In this document: one piece after another, positions 38,733-46,912 of the stretch | Position numbering within the stretch: the first letter of the stretch is position 1 | Layout of the letters: every line of letters starts with the position of its first letter | Assembly: GCF_030272695.1 (NCBI RefSeq) | Contig: NZ_JARFYN010000002.1 | Location: 221,258-285,257 of the forward strand | From: Martinezella calliandrae | Lineage (GTDB): Bacteria; Pseudomonadota; Alphaproteobacteria; Rhizobiales; Rhizobiaceae | Direction: 5' to 3' | DNA length: 64,000 nt | Program-made: the position numbers and the translations under genes | Notes under the pieces: generated by a model | Seen by the model: only the letters and a program-made list of their open reading frames with translations | The model's database searches: none | Told to the model about the DNA's origin: nothing

Positions 38733-38990
38733 CAGGAGGTCTTCGTTTCTGCGGCCTCTCATGCCAGGCTCTGATAAAGGCTTGGTGATTGCGTAACTTA
38801 AAATTGTAGGGTCGTGAAGATTGTGCATGAATCCCTCGGAAACAGCACTGCTTCAACATTAAACACCGCACCCACAAAACCGTTCTTGCCAAGCCCCCAA
38901 GCAAAGCGCATAGTCACTTTATGTTTCGTCGGTTTAAATGCGGGCACCGGCGAGTGTGTTTGCGTCTGCCCGACGGTCGAGGCGGCGCCT

Positions 38991-39203
38991 ATGTTGGAAA
39001 CCTCCATCCATCCTCAGGATTTACCCCTTTTTTCGGACGATTTGGATCGTTTGGAAAAAGTGTTGGATGCTGTCTGCGAGGATCGCGGCATCAATTTCCG
39101 CAGCTCTGAAGCCGAGCGTCTCGGCGCCCTGATCATTCAGCTCTATCGTCACGGCGTAAAGGAAGACGCAAAGCTTCTCGCGCTTGCGAGAGCCTATCTC
39201 TGA
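38991..39203 (+). CDS. Small conserved protein of unknown function
   Basis: This 70-residue acidic protein (MLETSIHPQDLPLFSDDLD, then LDAVCEDRGINFRSSEAERL and ALIIQLYRHGVKEDAKLLAL) is likely all-helical. The second half has a regular amphipathic pattern. The longer open frame from 38814 has no ribosome site. Similar short proteins occur in rhizobia, but I cannot assign a role. Confidence 0.6.
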   Translation: MLETSIHPQDLPLFSDDLDRLEKVLDAVCEDRGINFRSSEAERLGALIIQLYRHGVKEDAKLLALARAYL

Positions 39204-39416
39204 CGCTTGCCGCCGTCAGCCCGCTAATCGATTTAAGCCGATTTCACATAGCAGCAATGATGCTTTGTGCCTGTTCGAATCCTTTTCTCTGCCTTATATT
39301 TGCTGCATCGCACAAACAAAATCGATTGCTCGATTGCTTACCCCTGCGGGTTGATGTGCGGCCGTGGCCCACCAAACAAAATCAACAACGGCGGGCGCGG
39401 ATAATTTGAAAGGTCC

Positions 39417-40442
39417 ATGATGAATTTCAAAGTTCCGAGCCGGCTTCGCCGTTTGCTCGTCGATTCGGTCGAGTTGCCACAGCTCAAATTTCCCATGACG
39501 CGGCCGCAATCACAGCCGGCCCGCCGGCGCGTATCGACGCAGCTAGTGCCGCAGCGTCTCACCGAGGTCTTGTGGTTCGGGCGTAATCCTGGCGACCTGC
39601 GCATGTTGGAATACGTGCCGCCAGGCGTCGAAGGTCCGATGCCCCTTGTTGTTGTCTTGCACGGCTGTCATCAGAATGCCGAGGATTTCGATCGCGCCAG
39701 CGGTTGGACCGCCTTGGCGCGCCAACATGGTTTCGCCGTGCTCTACGCCGTTCAGAAGCATTCCAACAATGCCAATCTCTGTTTCAATTGGTTCCGCCCG
39801 AGCCTGGTGACGCGTGACCGCGGCGAACTGGGGTCAATTCGCGAGATGATCGATTTTAGCAGGCAGATACACAAAATCGACGACGGCAGGATATTCGTGA
39901 TGGGCCTGTCGGCTGGCGGCGCCATGGCTTCGGCGCTGCTTGCCACCTATCCGGAGCTGTTTGCAGCCGGCGCCGTCATCGGCGGCTTGCCTTTCGGCGC
40001 CGCCCGCGATGCCATGGCCGCGCTGGATGTGATGAAGAGAGCAGCTGTTCGCCCGGCCGAAAAATGGGCGGAACTCGTCCGCGAGGTTTCGCCGGATGCG
40101 CCCCGGTTTCCGGCAATCTCCATCTGGCACGGGACCGATGACGACGTCGTGTCGTTTGGCAATGCCGAAGCGTCGGTGGCGCAGTGGCTGGCCATACACG
40201 AGCGTCCGCAGACCAAGGGTCGGTTGCGCCTGTTCGAAGGCGGCGAGCGGCGCGAGTGGTGTAACGACTATGGCGATAAGGTGCTGGAGTTGGTGACCCT
40301 GAACGACTTCGGCCACGGCTTGCCGATTGGTCCCGGCGTTGCGGGCAGGGGGCCGGCCAACGATACAGAGCGCTTCATTTTGCCGGCCGCAATCTCCGCG
40401 CCGGCGGAATTGGCTCGGAGTTGGGGGCTGGCCAAATCATAG
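39417..40442 (+). CDS. PHB depolymerase/feruloyl-esterase-like hydrolase
   Basis: This 341-residue alpha/beta hydrolase is of the polyhydroxybutyrate depolymerase family (LpqC-like). The oxyanion motif VVVLHGCHQNAEDF and the nucleophile motif GLSAGGAM with Ser165 are present, together with an Asp among 241-243 (HGTDDDVV) and His300 (DFGHGLPIG), so the triad is complete. No signal peptide is seen; the N-terminus is basic (PSRLRRLL), so it may act inside the cell or at the membrane, and the true ester substrate is open. A double ATG leaves the start at 39417 or 39420. Confidence 0.87.
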   Translation: MMNFKVPSRLRRLLVDSVELPQLKFPMTRPQSQPARRRVSTQLVPQRLTEVLWFGRNPGDLRMLEYVPPGVEGPMPLVVVLHGCHQNAEDFDRASGWTALARQHGFAVLYAVQKHSNNANLCFNWFRPSLVTRDRGELGSIREMIDFSRQIHKIDDGRIFVMGLSAGGAMASALLATYPELFAAGAVIGGLPFGAARDAMAALDVMKRAAVRPAEKWAELVREVSPDAPRFPAISIWHGTDDDVVSFGNAEASVAQWLAIHERPQTKGRLRLFEGGERREWCNDYGDKVLELVTLNDFGHGLPIGPGVAGRGPANDTERFILPAAISAPAELARSWGLAKS

Positions 40443-40498
40443 CCCGAGACCCAGCCTAGACCGGGTGGGGCAATCCTCGCCTTCAATGGCAGGGGATT

Positions 40499-40789
40499 TC
40501 AATCGTCGTTGGTGGCGTTCAGGTTTTCCGGCCGGATGCCGCCGTCTTCTGCCCAATGCTTGAAGCGGATGCCGGCGCCGCCGGCTTCGTCGCTTCCGCT
40601 GGCAATGAACGATATGCCAAGAGCTTCGAGAGCGGAACGAACCGCTACAAGCGCTTTCGCTTCCACCGAACTGACGTCCGTTTCGAGCGCTTCAATAGTT
40701 GTCACGGGCAGCTTGCTCTCAGTGGCAAGCGATTGTGTTGTCAGTCCGAGCATGGCGCGTGCGCCACGTAATTGCGCTGATGTGATCAT
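40499..40789 (-). CDS. Short XRE-type DNA-binding protein
   Basis: This 96-residue protein has an N-terminal helix-turn-helix of the Cro/C1 type: MITSAQLRGARAMLGLTTQ, then LATESKLPVTTIEALE. A helix and a short C-terminal tail (GAGIRFKHWAEDGGI) follow. It is related to the protein at 62975-63214, which begins almost the same way. Such single-domain regulators are common in rhizobia; the target is unknown. Confidence 0.78.
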   Translation of the reverse strand: MITSAQLRGARAMLGLTTQSLATESKLPVTTIEALETDVSSVEAKALVAVRSALEALGISFIASGSDEAGGAGIRFKHWAEDGGIRPENLNATNDD

Positions 40790-40885
40790 GACTCAAATTT
40801 AGCGCATAAACCTCAAAATCGGAACCGATTTTCGGATGGGAAACATGTGCGAACTTGAAATGGCGCTGCAGTCTTCCCGCATCTC

Positions 40886-42091
40886 TCAGGAAGCGCTGCG
40901 TAGCACCAATTTTTCGGGCGCTCTCAGGATGTTAGGAGCGCGATAGCCAAGTAATTCGAAGTAGATTTCCTCGGTAGCATCGGCCATGCCGGCGAGCGTA
41001 TAGCCATCTTTGCGCCGCCGCGCCTCGGCGGTGAAGCTTCGCAGTAATTGCGGGTCGGCAAAGCGCGTCATCGCTGCGACTAGTTCCGAGGAATCGTCGC
41101 TGTTGGCGATGATAAAGCCATTCTTGCCAGGCTCGATCACCGTGCCCGCGCCGCCGACATCGGTCAAAAGCAGCGGCTTACCGCCGGCAGCAGCTTCCAG
41201 CATCACATAGGACATGGCCTCATAACGGCTCGGCATGACGACGACATCGAAGGCGTCCACGGCGGTGGCGCCGGGAATAGCACCATCGAGGTGGGCGCGA
41301 CCGCCGAGGCCAGCGGCCTTGATCATGCTGCTGACGGTCTCGGCCAATTCGCCGACGCCGATCATCAGCAGGTGCGCTTGTGGCAACTTCTTGGCTACGA
41401 GGGCAAAAGCCTCAACGAGCCGCTCCGGTGCCTTTTGCGGCGTCAGCCGGCCGACGAAACCGAAAAGCAGTGCGTCCTGCGGTATTCCATAGCGTGTACG
41501 GATGGCGGCGCGTTGACCGGATGGCGGCGCACTTACGCCGTTGACGACGATACGCAGCCGAGCTTCCGGAATGCCAAGCGACAGCGCGTGATTATATTCA
41601 TCGCGGGACACACAGATCAGGCGGTCGGATAGCCACGTGCCGAGCAGTCTCTCGATGCCGCCATAGATCATCCGGCCTTTGGAAGCGAGCGTCGGATCCA
41701 TGGTACGGAAGGCATGCGGGGTATAAATCACGGGGATATGCGGACCCGGCAATCTCAACCGCGTCAGCGCTCCGGCCTTGGAACTGTGGCCGTGAATCAG
41801 ATGGAATGGCCCATGCCGGGCAATGATCTTGCGAGTTTGCCACCAGGCGATGACATCCCATGGTCCCGGCGCGCGCCGCATGGCAAGGGGAATGACGCTG
41901 TCGAGGCCCATGCCCTCGAGTTCAGCGACGAAAGCCGCTTCCGCACGCACGGGCGAATAGATCGCCGTCACCGAATGGCCGCGACGCTGCATGGCGCGGC
42001 AGAGGTCGAGAAAATGCCGCCCGGAACCGCCGCCGCTTGGTTCGAGAACTTGCAGCAGCGATAGGCGTTTGATGCCGACGTTCATGTTCAC
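40886..42091 (-). CDS. GT4-family glycosyltransferase
   Basis: This 401-residue GT-B glycosyltransferase has LEPSGGGSGRHFLDLCRAM at the N-terminus (acceptor side), IHGHSSKAGALTR in the first domain, and FVGRLTPQKAPERLVEAF and PSRYEAMSYVMLEAAAGGKP in the C-terminal domain, where the EX7E motif (Glu...Glu) binds the sugar nucleotide. It adds a sugar to the growing lipid-linked repeat at the cytoplasmic face. Its start overlaps the end of the polymerase gene by 4 bases (ATGA), so it is the third of three coupled genes. Confidence 0.9.
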   Translation of the reverse strand: MNMNVGIKRLSLLQVLEPSGGGSGRHFLDLCRAMQRRGHSVTAIYSPVRAEAAFVAELEGMGLDSVIPLAMRRAPGPWDVIAWWQTRKIIARHGPFHLIHGHSSKAGALTRLRLPGPHIPVIYTPHAFRTMDPTLASKGRMIYGGIERLLGTWLSDRLICVSRDEYNHALSLGIPEARLRIVVNGVSAPPSGQRAAIRTRYGIPQDALLFGFVGRLTPQKAPERLVEAFALVAKKLPQAHLLMIGVGELAETVSSMIKAAGLGGRAHLDGAIPGATAVDAFDVVVMPSRYEAMSYVMLEAAAGGKPLLLTDVGGAGTVIEPGKNGFIIANSDDSSELVAAMTRFADPQLLRSFTAEARRRKDGYTLAGMADATEEIYFELLGYRAPNILRAPEKLVLRSAS

Positions 42092-43350
42092 GGTGCTGCT
42101 TCCCTTCGGACCAAGCTACGCTGATACTGTTGCTCGAGTGCTCCGCAGCCCCAGACGATACCGATCAGCATGTAGAGATGACGCCAATGGTCGGTATCAA
42201 TGACGTTGCCGATGCCGACATGGCCAAGAATGACGATCCAAGCGATCATCAAGTAAGGCTGCCAGGGCCGTTCCTTCAAAAGGTTGCGGAAGCCGATATA
42301 GATGGTCCAGCAGATCATGCTGACCCAGCAGAAAAAGCCGAGCCAGCCATAGGTGGTCAGTGTTTTCAGCCAGATATTGTGCTCGTCCTCGCGAAAGAGG
42401 GTGGAGAAGACGAGCGGACCGATGCCGAGCGGTCTTTCCATCGACAGCATGAAGCCGATGCGATGACGTTCGAAGCGGCCTAGATGACCGCCATCATAGT
42501 CCTGCACGAGTTGTGTGCGCGTCGAGAACAGGTCACTCACCTGATGGAACTGCAGCGCGACGATCAGGAGAATGACCATGAGAATGATCGCCGTCAGCGA
42601 CATCACCAGGATGCGCAGCCGGAAAGCATTACTGCGGTGTTTCAGCAGCATGCAGAAGATTAACATCACGGAAGCGAAGGAGAACAATCCCCAGGCGGCG
42701 CGCGAGAAGGAGAGGAAGATACCGAAGGCCAGAAGGAACAGTCCTATCCCCTTGATCGGCGCCTTCTTCAGGTCACCGATCAGGATGCCGTGCATCAGGT
42801 AGATGGTCGGTGTCACCAGGTAGGGACCAAAGACGTTGGGGTCCTGGAACGCTCCCATGGCGCGATCGTAGCGGGTGAATATTTCAGCGCCTGGAAAGGC
42901 GTGGAAGTAGCCGAGTATGCCGAGGCTTGCCGTGATCAGCGCAGCGATCACCCAGGTATTGAAGATCAGCTTCAACCGCTTTTCGCTATCATCTATGATC
43001 GCGGCATAGAAGACCGAACTCAGCGCCAGGAAGGTGGAGACGGCGACATATATCGGCCCGTCGAGATGGGCGTTTGCGCCGAAATCGCGCATCTGCGTCA
43101 GCGACAGCATGCCGCCGACGTTAAACGTCAGGAACAGCGCCAGAAGCGGCGCGACATTGCGTGAGATCTTCAGCCCGAGGATGAACCAGATGCCGATAAG
43201 AAAAGCGACCCACAGCTCATAAGGCGCTGGTTCGGCGATGACGAAGCCCGACAGAAAGACCCCAAAGGCGACGCAAGCGGTGCCGATCAGCCGCATTGCT
43301 GCGAGCTGAGGCCGGTCGACGCGCCGATAGGAGAGATCGATCGCGGTCAA
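42088..43350 (-). CDS. O-antigen ligase/Wzy-like polymerase
   Basis: This 420-residue integral membrane protein has about 11-12 helices and a long periplasmic loop around residues 270-320, with RTQLVQDYDGGHLGRFERHRIG and PLGIGPLVF then EDEHNIWLKTL. This is the pattern of the Wzy_C (O-antigen ligase) domain. In this setting it most likely polymerises the lipid-linked repeat units rather than ligating O antigen. The start and stop both overlap neighbouring genes by 4 bases. Confidence 0.88.
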   Translation of the reverse strand: MTAIDLSYRRVDRPQLAAMRLIGTACVAFGVFLSGFVIAEPAPYELWVAFLIGIWFILGLKISRNVAPLLALFLTFNVGGMLSLTQMRDFGANAHLDGPIYVAVSTFLALSSVFYAAIIDDSEKRLKLIFNTWVIAALITASLGILGYFHAFPGAEIFTRYDRAMGAFQDPNVFGPYLVTPTIYLMHGILIGDLKKAPIKGIGLFLLAFGIFLSFSRAAWGLFSFASVMLIFCMLLKHRSNAFRLRILVMSLTAIILMVILLIVALQFHQVSDLFSTRTQLVQDYDGGHLGRFERHRIGFMLSMERPLGIGPLVFSTLFREDEHNIWLKTLTTYGWLGFFCWVSMICWTIYIGFRNLLKERPWQPYLMIAWIVILGHVGIGNVIDTDHWRHLYMLIGIVWGCGALEQQYQRSLVRREAAP

Positions 43351-44909
43351 TAGGCGTTTTCCGTGTTGAGAAGACGGAAGGGGGTTAGAAAAAGGATCTT
43401 CAGATCGAAGAACAGCGACCAGTTCTCGATGTAGTAGAGATCGTAAGCCGTGCGGAACTTGATCTTGTCGTCGCTGTCGATCTCGCCGCGCCAGCCGTTG
43501 ATCTGCGCCCAGCCGGTGACGCCGGGCTTGACGCGATGACGGGCGAAATAGCCTTCGACCACGTCGGCATAAACGCGATTATGGCTTGCCGCCAACACGG
43601 CATGCGGACGCGGGCCGACGAGCGAGAGACTACCGAGCAGCACGTTGAAGAGCTGAGGCAATTCGTCGATCGAGGTCTTGCGGATGAAACGTCCGAACGG
43701 CGTAACACGCGGATCGTTCTTCGTGACGGCATTGCGGGCCGTCGGGTCGCTCATATTGGTGTACATCGAGCGGAATTTGAAGACTTTGATGATCTCGTTG
43801 TTGAAGCCGTGGCGCTTTTGCATGAAGAGGATCGGCCCCTTGGACGTCATCTTCACGGCGATCGCCGCGCCAAGCATGATCGGCCAGAGCAGACAAAGCG
43901 CCAGCAGGCTGAAGAAGACATCGAAGACGCGCTTGGCGACGCCATCCCAATCGCGGATCGGCTTGTTGAAGATGTCGAGCATCGGCACCGCGCCGATATG
44001 CGAATAGGCGCGCGGGCGGAAGCGCAGCTTGTTAGCATGTGCCGCCAGGCGGATATCGACGGGTAGGACCCAAAGCTTCCGGAGGAGCTGCAGAATGCGG
44101 TCCTCGGCGCTGATCGGCAGTGCGATGATCAGCATATCGACGCGAGTCAGCCGGGCGAATTCGACCAGTTCGGCGACGGTTCCGAGTTTCGGGTAACCGG
44201 CGACCATTACGGGCGAACGCTTTTCGCCGCGATCGTCGAATATGCCACAGATGCGGATGTCGTTGTCGGCCTGATCTTCAAGCGCGCGTATCAGTTCCTT
44301 GGCCGGTTCACCACCGCCGACGATGACGGCGCGTCTTTCCATCACGCCGTTGCGCGCCCAGTTGCGGATGCCGTAGGCAAACACGGCGCGCGCGACGGCG
44401 AGGAAGACCGCGCCGGCGGCGAACCAGATCCCCAGGACTCGGATCGAATAGATATGGCCGAGATCGAGTGGCAATAGGGCAAGGCTCATCATGGCAAACG
44501 CGGCCGCCCATGACGCCAGGATACGGTGCGGAGAACGGTGTGGTGCGCGCAATATCGGGATCTGGTAGGCATCAGCCACTTGCAACAAGACGATGGCGAG
44601 ACCGGCGAGCGCGATGGTCACGGCCGCTTCCGTCAGGAAGGGGGTGGCGCCGGGCGTGGTCTGGAAGAAAAGAACCGCAAGCCCGACCGCGAGCAACGAC
44701 AGGAATTCGAAAAGCCGGTATTGCCCGAGGATGATCGCCGGCGTCTGATTGCCCTCGCGGAACTGTTCGGCGATCTGGCGGGCATAGGCGTTGATGTCGC
44801 CAGCTTGATGGTCGTCGCTTTGTTCCTCAGCGCCGCGCGTGCGTATTTCCGAAACCTGCTTGCGAAGATTGTCCAAGTCAAATTGCTCGGACTTCTCAAT
44901 ATGGCTCAT
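43347..44909 (-). CDS. Undecaprenyl-phosphate glycosylphosphotransferase (initiating enzyme)
   Basis: This 520-residue protein is of the WcaJ/GumD type. It has four or five membrane helices (about residues 65-195) and a cytoplasmic nucleotide-binding fold (RRAVIVGGGEPAKELIRAL). The C-terminal bacterial sugar-transferase domain begins KRVFDVFFSLLALCLLWP at about residue 325 and includes FKFRSMYTNMSDP, RKTSIDELPQLFNVLLG and SLVGPRPHA. It starts the repeat unit by moving a hexose-1-phosphate to the lipid carrier. By memory it corresponds to UppE of Agrobacterium and GmsA-type loci of R. leguminosarum. First of three coupled genes. Confidence 0.93.
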   Translation of the reverse strand: MSHIEKSEQFDLDNLRKQVSEIRTRGAEEQSDDHQAGDINAYARQIAEQFREGNQTPAIILGQYRLFEFLSLLAVGLAVLFFQTTPGATPFLTEAAVTIALAGLAIVLLQVADAYQIPILRAPHRSPHRILASWAAAFAMMSLALLPLDLGHIYSIRVLGIWFAAGAVFLAVARAVFAYGIRNWARNGVMERRAVIVGGGEPAKELIRALEDQADNDIRICGIFDDRGEKRSPVMVAGYPKLGTVAELVEFARLTRVDMLIIALPISAEDRILQLLRKLWVLPVDIRLAAHANKLRFRPRAYSHIGAVPMLDIFNKPIRDWDGVAKRVFDVFFSLLALCLLWPIMLGAAIAVKMTSKGPILFMQKRHGFNNEIIKVFKFRSMYTNMSDPTARNAVTKNDPRVTPFGRFIRKTSIDELPQLFNVLLGSLSLVGPRPHAVLAASHNRVYADVVEGYFARHRVKPGVTGWAQINGWRGEIDSDDKIKFRTAYDLYYIENWSLFFDLKILFLTPFRLLNTENAY

Positions 44910-44985
44910 GGCAATTCATCCGGTCGTTACCGGAGATGGCCTAGCAGATATGAGCTAAAAAACGCTTACAACACTTATTTGTATT

Positions 44986-46131
44986 CTAATGTTCGTTGCT
45001 GTATTCAAGTATATCGTAATATAACTCTATAGTATCTCTCGCCATGAGCCCGGCCGAAAATGTTGATCGGATCGCAGCGGCATCAGGCATGGTCTGCTGC
45101 CGCCATTTCGGTTCGGTTATCGCGACTGCCATAATCCGCGCGAGGTCGTCGGCATTGCCTGCCTCGGCCAGTGCAGGACTATGCTCACCTAGCGCTTCGG
45201 CGATACCCCCGACACGCGCCGCGATCACCGTTTTTTCGGCGGCCAGGGCTTCGAGTACGATATAGGGCATTGCCTCGGCGCGCGAGGGGACGACGACATT
45301 CTGCGACATGGCAAAGGCTTCATGCACGCGCATGGCCGGAAGCATCCCTATTCGGTGGCCAAGGCCACGCTGGGTCATCATTGAGCGGTATTTGTCCTTG
45401 TCCGGCCCGTCGCCGATCATCAGTGCTGAGAGGGGCCGACCGACCCGCCGTTCGGTCTTGGCGAAGGCGTCCACAAACAGATCGGGACCTTTTAGGTCCC
45501 GCAGCATGCCGATATAGACGAAGTGCACCGAGTCCGATCGTGTGGGTACTCTTCGGAAATCGCGCTCGCTGATGCCGTTATAGATCATCGCGGCGCGCGT
45601 CCGCGGTTTGCCGATCTTGCTTTCGTAACTTCGGCGCTCGAATTCACAGATGAAGATCAACCCATCGGTGAAAAATTCCAGCAGCCGCTCCAGGGTATGG
45701 ACCAGCAGGCCCTGTGGCGAGGCGCGCGAGAAATGCAGGCTGCCGCCATGCGCGGTGTAAAGGCGGGCTACGCGATACTTGTTCACCCGCAGGGCTGAGC
45801 CGAGGATGCGTGCAAGCAGGCCGCCCTTGGCGCCGTGCCCATGCAGCACATCCGGCCGCAAACTTTTGACTTTCTTATAGCTGCTCCACAGCGTCGTGGC
45901 GTCGGACAGGCTGATCTGACGCCGGATTGGCAGGCGCGTTACGCCGAGCGAGAGGAAAGGCCTGACATCATCGAACAGTAAATCTTCATGCGCCCCACCC
46001 GTGAGGCTGTCGCAGAGAATGCCTACCTCATGTCCTGCCTTGCTCTGTTCCTCCGCCAGATCGCGGACGTGGCGGAATATCCCGCCGACCGGAGATCTGA
46101 AGCAATGAAGGATGCGGAGCGGTTTTGCCAT
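44986..46131 (-). CDS. GT4-family glycosyltransferase
   Basis: This 381-residue GT-B protein begins KPLRILHCFRSPVGGIFRHV, typical of GT4 enzymes, followed by VLHGHGAKGGLLARI and IYNGISERDF. The C-terminal domain contains VYIGMLRDLKGPDLFVDAF and VPSRAEAMPYIVLEALAAEK with the EX7E glutamates. It is a second glycosyltransferase for the polysaccharide repeat, distinct from the one at 40886. It starts 12 bases after the export lipoprotein gene ends, so both are in one transcript. 76 bases separate it from the initiating transferase. Confidence 0.9.
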   Translation of the reverse strand: MAKPLRILHCFRSPVGGIFRHVRDLAEEQSKAGHEVGILCDSLTGGAHEDLLFDDVRPFLSLGVTRLPIRRQISLSDATTLWSSYKKVKSLRPDVLHGHGAKGGLLARILGSALRVNKYRVARLYTAHGGSLHFSRASPQGLLVHTLERLLEFFTDGLIFICEFERRSYESKIGKPRTRAAMIYNGISERDFRRVPTRSDSVHFVYIGMLRDLKGPDLFVDAFAKTERRVGRPLSALMIGDGPDKDKYRSMMTQRGLGHRIGMLPAMRVHEAFAMSQNVVVPSRAEAMPYIVLEALAAEKTVIAARVGGIAEALGEHSPALAEAGNADDLARIMAVAITEPKWRQQTMPDAAAIRSTFSAGLMARDTIELYYDILEYSNEH

Positions 46132-46143
46132 GGTCAGGAACGG

Positions 46144-46719
46144 TCAGAATAGCCGTTCGCGGACATAGATCGTATCGCCCGCCAGGACCGGATCGGAGAT
46201 GCCGACCCGCCCGGTCATTACATGACCATTGATCTTGCGCGTAACGTCGGCATTGGATTGGTTCGCGCGGCTGGTGAACCCGCCGGCAACTGCGATGGCG
46301 TTCTGTATTGTCAGTCCGGGCACGTAAGAATACTGACCGGGCTGTCCAACTTCGCCCATGATATAGACCGACCGGTAGCGATCGATGTCGATGGTGACGT
46401 CGGGATCGCGGATATAGCCTTGGCGAAGCTTCTGGGCGATTTGGCCGGAAAGCTGCTGCAGCGTACGGCCGCGGGCAGGAACCTGGCCGATCAATGGGAA
46501 GGCGATATAACCGGCCTGATCGATCGTATAGGTATTCGTCAATCCCTCCTGGTCGAAGACGGTGATGCGCAGGCGGTCGCCGCTGTCCAACGTATAGGGC
46601 TGAATCGTTGCTTCACTGAAGGCTCTCGGCGCCGGCTGATAGGTGTTGCAGCCGCTGAGCGCGGCGCTCACGGCAGCCATGCCGAGTGCCAGGACAATCT
46701 TTGGCTTTGCGAAGGGCAT
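46144..46719 (-). CDS. Wza-type polysaccharide export lipoprotein
   Basis: This 191-residue outer-membrane auxiliary protein has a signal with lipobox LSGC (Cys24) and a polysaccharide-export domain (YTLDSGDRLRITVFDQEGL, then IDQAGYIAFPLIGQVPARGR). One SLBB domain follows (VYIMGEVGQPGQYSYVPGL, IQNAIAVAGGF). It forms the exit channel for the polymer together with the co-polymerase encoded divergently. The protein is short, with no extra C-terminal helix like E. coli Wza, as is usual for the rhizobial/UppC type. The start at 46719 is chosen; an in-frame ATG nine codons upstream is possible. Confidence 0.9.
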   Translation of the reverse strand: MPFAKPKIVLALGMAAVSAALSGCNTYQPAPRAFSEATIQPYTLDSGDRLRITVFDQEGLTNTYTIDQAGYIAFPLIGQVPARGRTLQQLSGQIAQKLRQGYIRDPDVTIDIDRYRSVYIMGEVGQPGQYSYVPGLTIQNAIAVAGGFTSRANQSNADVTRKINGHVMTGRVGISDPVLAGDTIYVRERLF

Positions 46720-46912
46720 TTCGCGCTCACAGGAGAGGAAAATCATTGACGTCGTTATCGATCCGTTAGGGTTAACGGCCGGTAAAGACCAGAGAAAATT
46801 CTCCACTCTTTATTAGGTAAGATGAAAATAATACCGGGAAACTACTATTAACGCTTGGGTTACCATAGTCGTTTACGCTTAATTTTGGCTTTATATTACG
46901 GAGTTCTTGTAT